Origin: Lachnospiraceae bacterium | GTDB taxonomy: Bacteria > Bacillota > Clostridia > Lachnospirales > Lachnospiraceae | Assembly (NCBI GenBank): GCA_017473905.1 | Contig: JAFUJA010000004.1 | Coordinates: 29,355-93,354, forward strand | Direction: 5' to 3' | Length of the DNA: 64,000 nucleotides | Shown: positions 62,606-64,000 of the stretch, in pieces | Numbering within the stretch: the first letter of the stretch is position 1 | Layout: each line of letters starts with the position of its first letter | Made by a program: the position numbers and the translations under genes | Notes under the pieces: generated by a model | Seen by the model: the letters and a program-made list of their open reading frames with translations, nothing else | The model's database searches: none | Told to the model about the DNA's origin: nothing

Positions 62606-63742
62606 ATGATAAAAATAGACAAACACACAAAGGACATATGTGTAGAAATGCTCCGTATTGTCGGTATGTTAATCGTTGTTCTGGTTCATGTAAAACCACT
62701 GGATTACATTGGCGGCGCACCGGATGCGGGCAGAGTTTTCATTTCAGCCGTTCTCGCAGACGGCGTCCCTATTTTCTGGTTCATTCTCGGATTTTTTCTT
62801 TTCCGTAAAAATTCCGGCTGGGGATATGTGTTAAAAAGAACCGGCAAAAGAGTTTTTATTCCTTTGATATTGTATTCCTGTTTTGTATGGTTTCTGGGAG
62901 ATTTTCTTTTAGGAGAAGCAGGACTTTTTGACAGTATTTTACATACCGGAGAAGAATACGGACAAGTCTTAAAATTCGGCATTTTGAAGTGGACAAACGT
63001 TCTTCCCATGTCAGGCCAAATCTGGTATTTGTATGTATATATTGCTGCCATGATTTTTTATCCTGCCATAAAAGGCTTTTGGGATGTTGCTGTCAGAAAC
63101 AGTCAACGGAAGCACTTTTATCTTTTGGGAATCATTCTTCTGATGATTATAAATGACCTGTTTACAAACCGAATCTTTTATTTCTCCCATACAGGAATCC
63201 ACGGAGTTCTCGGCGCAGGATTTTTTATCCTTGCCGGAGCAATCCTGTATCAGTATAAAGATAATATTGCAGGCAAATTTAAATGGGGGGTAACAGGTGG
63301 TATCCTGATTACCGTCTCCTGTATCATACGGGCATTGGTGCAGTACTTTTACTATCTCCAAAATCCCGGCATGCCTTACTTCCTGAACTGGTATACATCC
63401 TTCAGCATGATAACAGCAATCGGTTTTGTCCTGTTCGTATATGGTTTCTTTGGAAAAATCGAATTTTCCCTTAAAGCACGGCAAGCAATCAGTCACTTCG
63501 GAACACTTTCTTTTTATGTGTATCTTGTGCATATGATTCTTCTGGAATGCCTGAGTGCTTGGGATGTTACAGATTGGATTCGTACCTTCATCGGTGAAAC
63601 CTGGTGGGGAGACATTGTATTTACAGCCGGATACGGAGGCTTCATACTGATTCTTTCCCTGCTTGTAAGCGAACTTTTATATTGGGTATTAAAAATAATC
63701 AAAAACTTTATACCTACAAAACAAACAACAGAAATAAAATAA
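62606..63742 (+). CDS. Membrane acyltransferase (acyltransferase-3 / OafA type)
   Basis: 378 residues from ATG 62606 (TTGGAGTATACCC gives the spacing). About ten helices; the first has EMLRIVGMLIVVLVHVKP, the H residue being the catalytic base in this family, and the third region has WYLYVYIAAMIFYP. Typically adds acetyl or succinyl groups to surface polysaccharides from the cytoplasmic side. The divergent membrane protein is a plausible partner (inference). Confidence 0.87.
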   Translation: MIKIDKHTKDICVEMLRIVGMLIVVLVHVKPLDYIGGAPDAGRVFISAVLADGVPIFWFILGFFLFRKNSGWGYVLKRTGKRVFIPLILYSCFVWFLGDFLLGEAGLFDSILHTGEEYGQVLKFGILKWTNVLPMSGQIWYLYVYIAAMIFYPAIKGFWDVAVRNSQRKHFYLLGIILLMIINDLFTNRIFYFSHTGIHGVLGAGFFILAGAILYQYKDNIAGKFKWGVTGGILITVSCIIRALVQYFYYLQNPGMPYFLNWYTSFSMITAIGFVLFVYGFFGKIEFSLKARQAISHFGTLSFYVYLVHMILLECLSAWDVTDWIRTFIGETWWGDIVFTAGYGGFILILSLLVSELLYWVLKIIKNFIPTKQTTEIK

Positions 63743-63804
63743 ACAGTCTGTGCAAATGACCCTCGCAGGAATGGGGCCGCTTGCCTCGTTGCCATAACAA
63801 AAAC

Positions 63805-63836
63805 CCCCGGATATCGGTGTTACCCAATATCCGGGG
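63805..63836. terminator. Bidirectional terminator near the window end
   Basis: CCCCGGATAT and ATATCCGGGG (10 bp, 12-base loop), followed by ATTTTATTATTTT on plus and by GTTTTTGTT on minus. Serves the acyltransferase gene and the partial minus-strand gene. Confidence 0.9.
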
Positions 63837-63892
63837 ATTTTATTATTTTGTCATGTCTGTGAAGCGACCTTATGCTTTACGCATTTTCAGGC

Positions 63893-64000
63893 TTATCTCA
63901 CAATCTTAACTTTAACGGTAACCGTCACATCCTTACTTCCCTCTGCCGCATCTGACAAAGTAACCGTAAACTTCACGGGGTAAGTTCCGCTGGCCTTCAG
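63893..64000 (-). CDS. C-terminal end of a secreted protein (partial)
   Basis: The last 35 codons, with stop TAA at 63893-63895. The end reads TYPVKFTVTLSDAAEGSKD and then VTVTVKVKIVR, alternating hydrophobic and polar residues as in a terminal beta-strand of Ig-like or S-layer proteins. The pattern is similar in kind to the tail of the giant protein at 16823-22921, but too little is visible for a family. Confidence 0.65.
   Translation of the reverse strand: MKASGTYPVKFTVTLSDAAEGSKDVTVTVKVKIVR

Overview
The window looks like a chromosomal segment of an anaerobic, spore-forming gut Firmicute, most likely a Lachnospiraceae. The evidence is the mix of sporulation genes (SpoVAD, SpoVAE, a CotF-like coat protein, a GerMN lipoprotein), strong AGGAGG ribosome sites, an FMN riboswitch before an ECF riboflavin transporter, a yybP-ykoY riboswitch before a P-type ATPase, and many lipoproteins. 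I see no rRNA, tRNA, CRISPR array, prophage or insertion sequence. The only mobile-type gene is one Rpn-family nuclease/transposase.

Layout. 1-1.3 kb: 5' part of a cation P-type ATPase behind a Mn-type riboswitch. 1.3-1.8 kb: coat-like protein. 1.9-8.3 kb: glucuronide operon (uxuA, uxuB, GPH symporter, GH2 glycosidase); the glycosidase has a late frame break. 8.3-16.7 kb: one apparent transcription unit holA-yhaO-yhaN-DUF805-radical SAM-ptsI. The DUF805 protein carries a tail with three YGPP motifs and is followed at once by a SPASM radical SAM enzyme, the best candidate here for an undescribed modification system. 16.8-22.9 kb: giant secreted transglutaminase-like, Ig-repeat protein. 23.3-24.7 kb: PD-(D/E)XK-like protein and a 106-bp tandem repeat. 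24.7-30.6 kb: comEA, two-component pair, GerMN lipoprotein, comEC. 30.7-38 kb: arginine genes (argJ, argB, argD leftward; argG rightward) around an array of ArgR-like boxes.

38-46 kb: LytTR regulators, a spoVAD/spoVAE pair split by a transporter and an HTH gene, a two-HTH regulator with a palindromic operator, and FMN riboswitch plus RibU. 46-52.4 kb: GH25 lysozyme, tex, small membrane proteins, a SprA-type metalloprotein, and prfB with its programmed frameshift, which here uses TAA instead of TGA. 52.4-52.9 kb: 41-bp tandem repeat joined to a long inverted repeat. 53-60 kb: lipoproteins, Rpn nuclease, and an ECF sigma/anti-sigma operon with two membrane proteins. 60-64 kb: esterase, polytopic membrane protein, acyltransferase, and the last 35 codons of another secreted protein.

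Working together: the uxu operon imports and splits glucuronides and takes fructuronate to 2-keto-3-deoxygluconate (uxaC and kdg genes are not here). Arginine genes are probably co-repressed by ArgR. comEA and comEC flank a two-component/GerMN unit. Start codons were moved from the longest reading frame to the nearest start with a ribosome site wherever the sequence allowed it.
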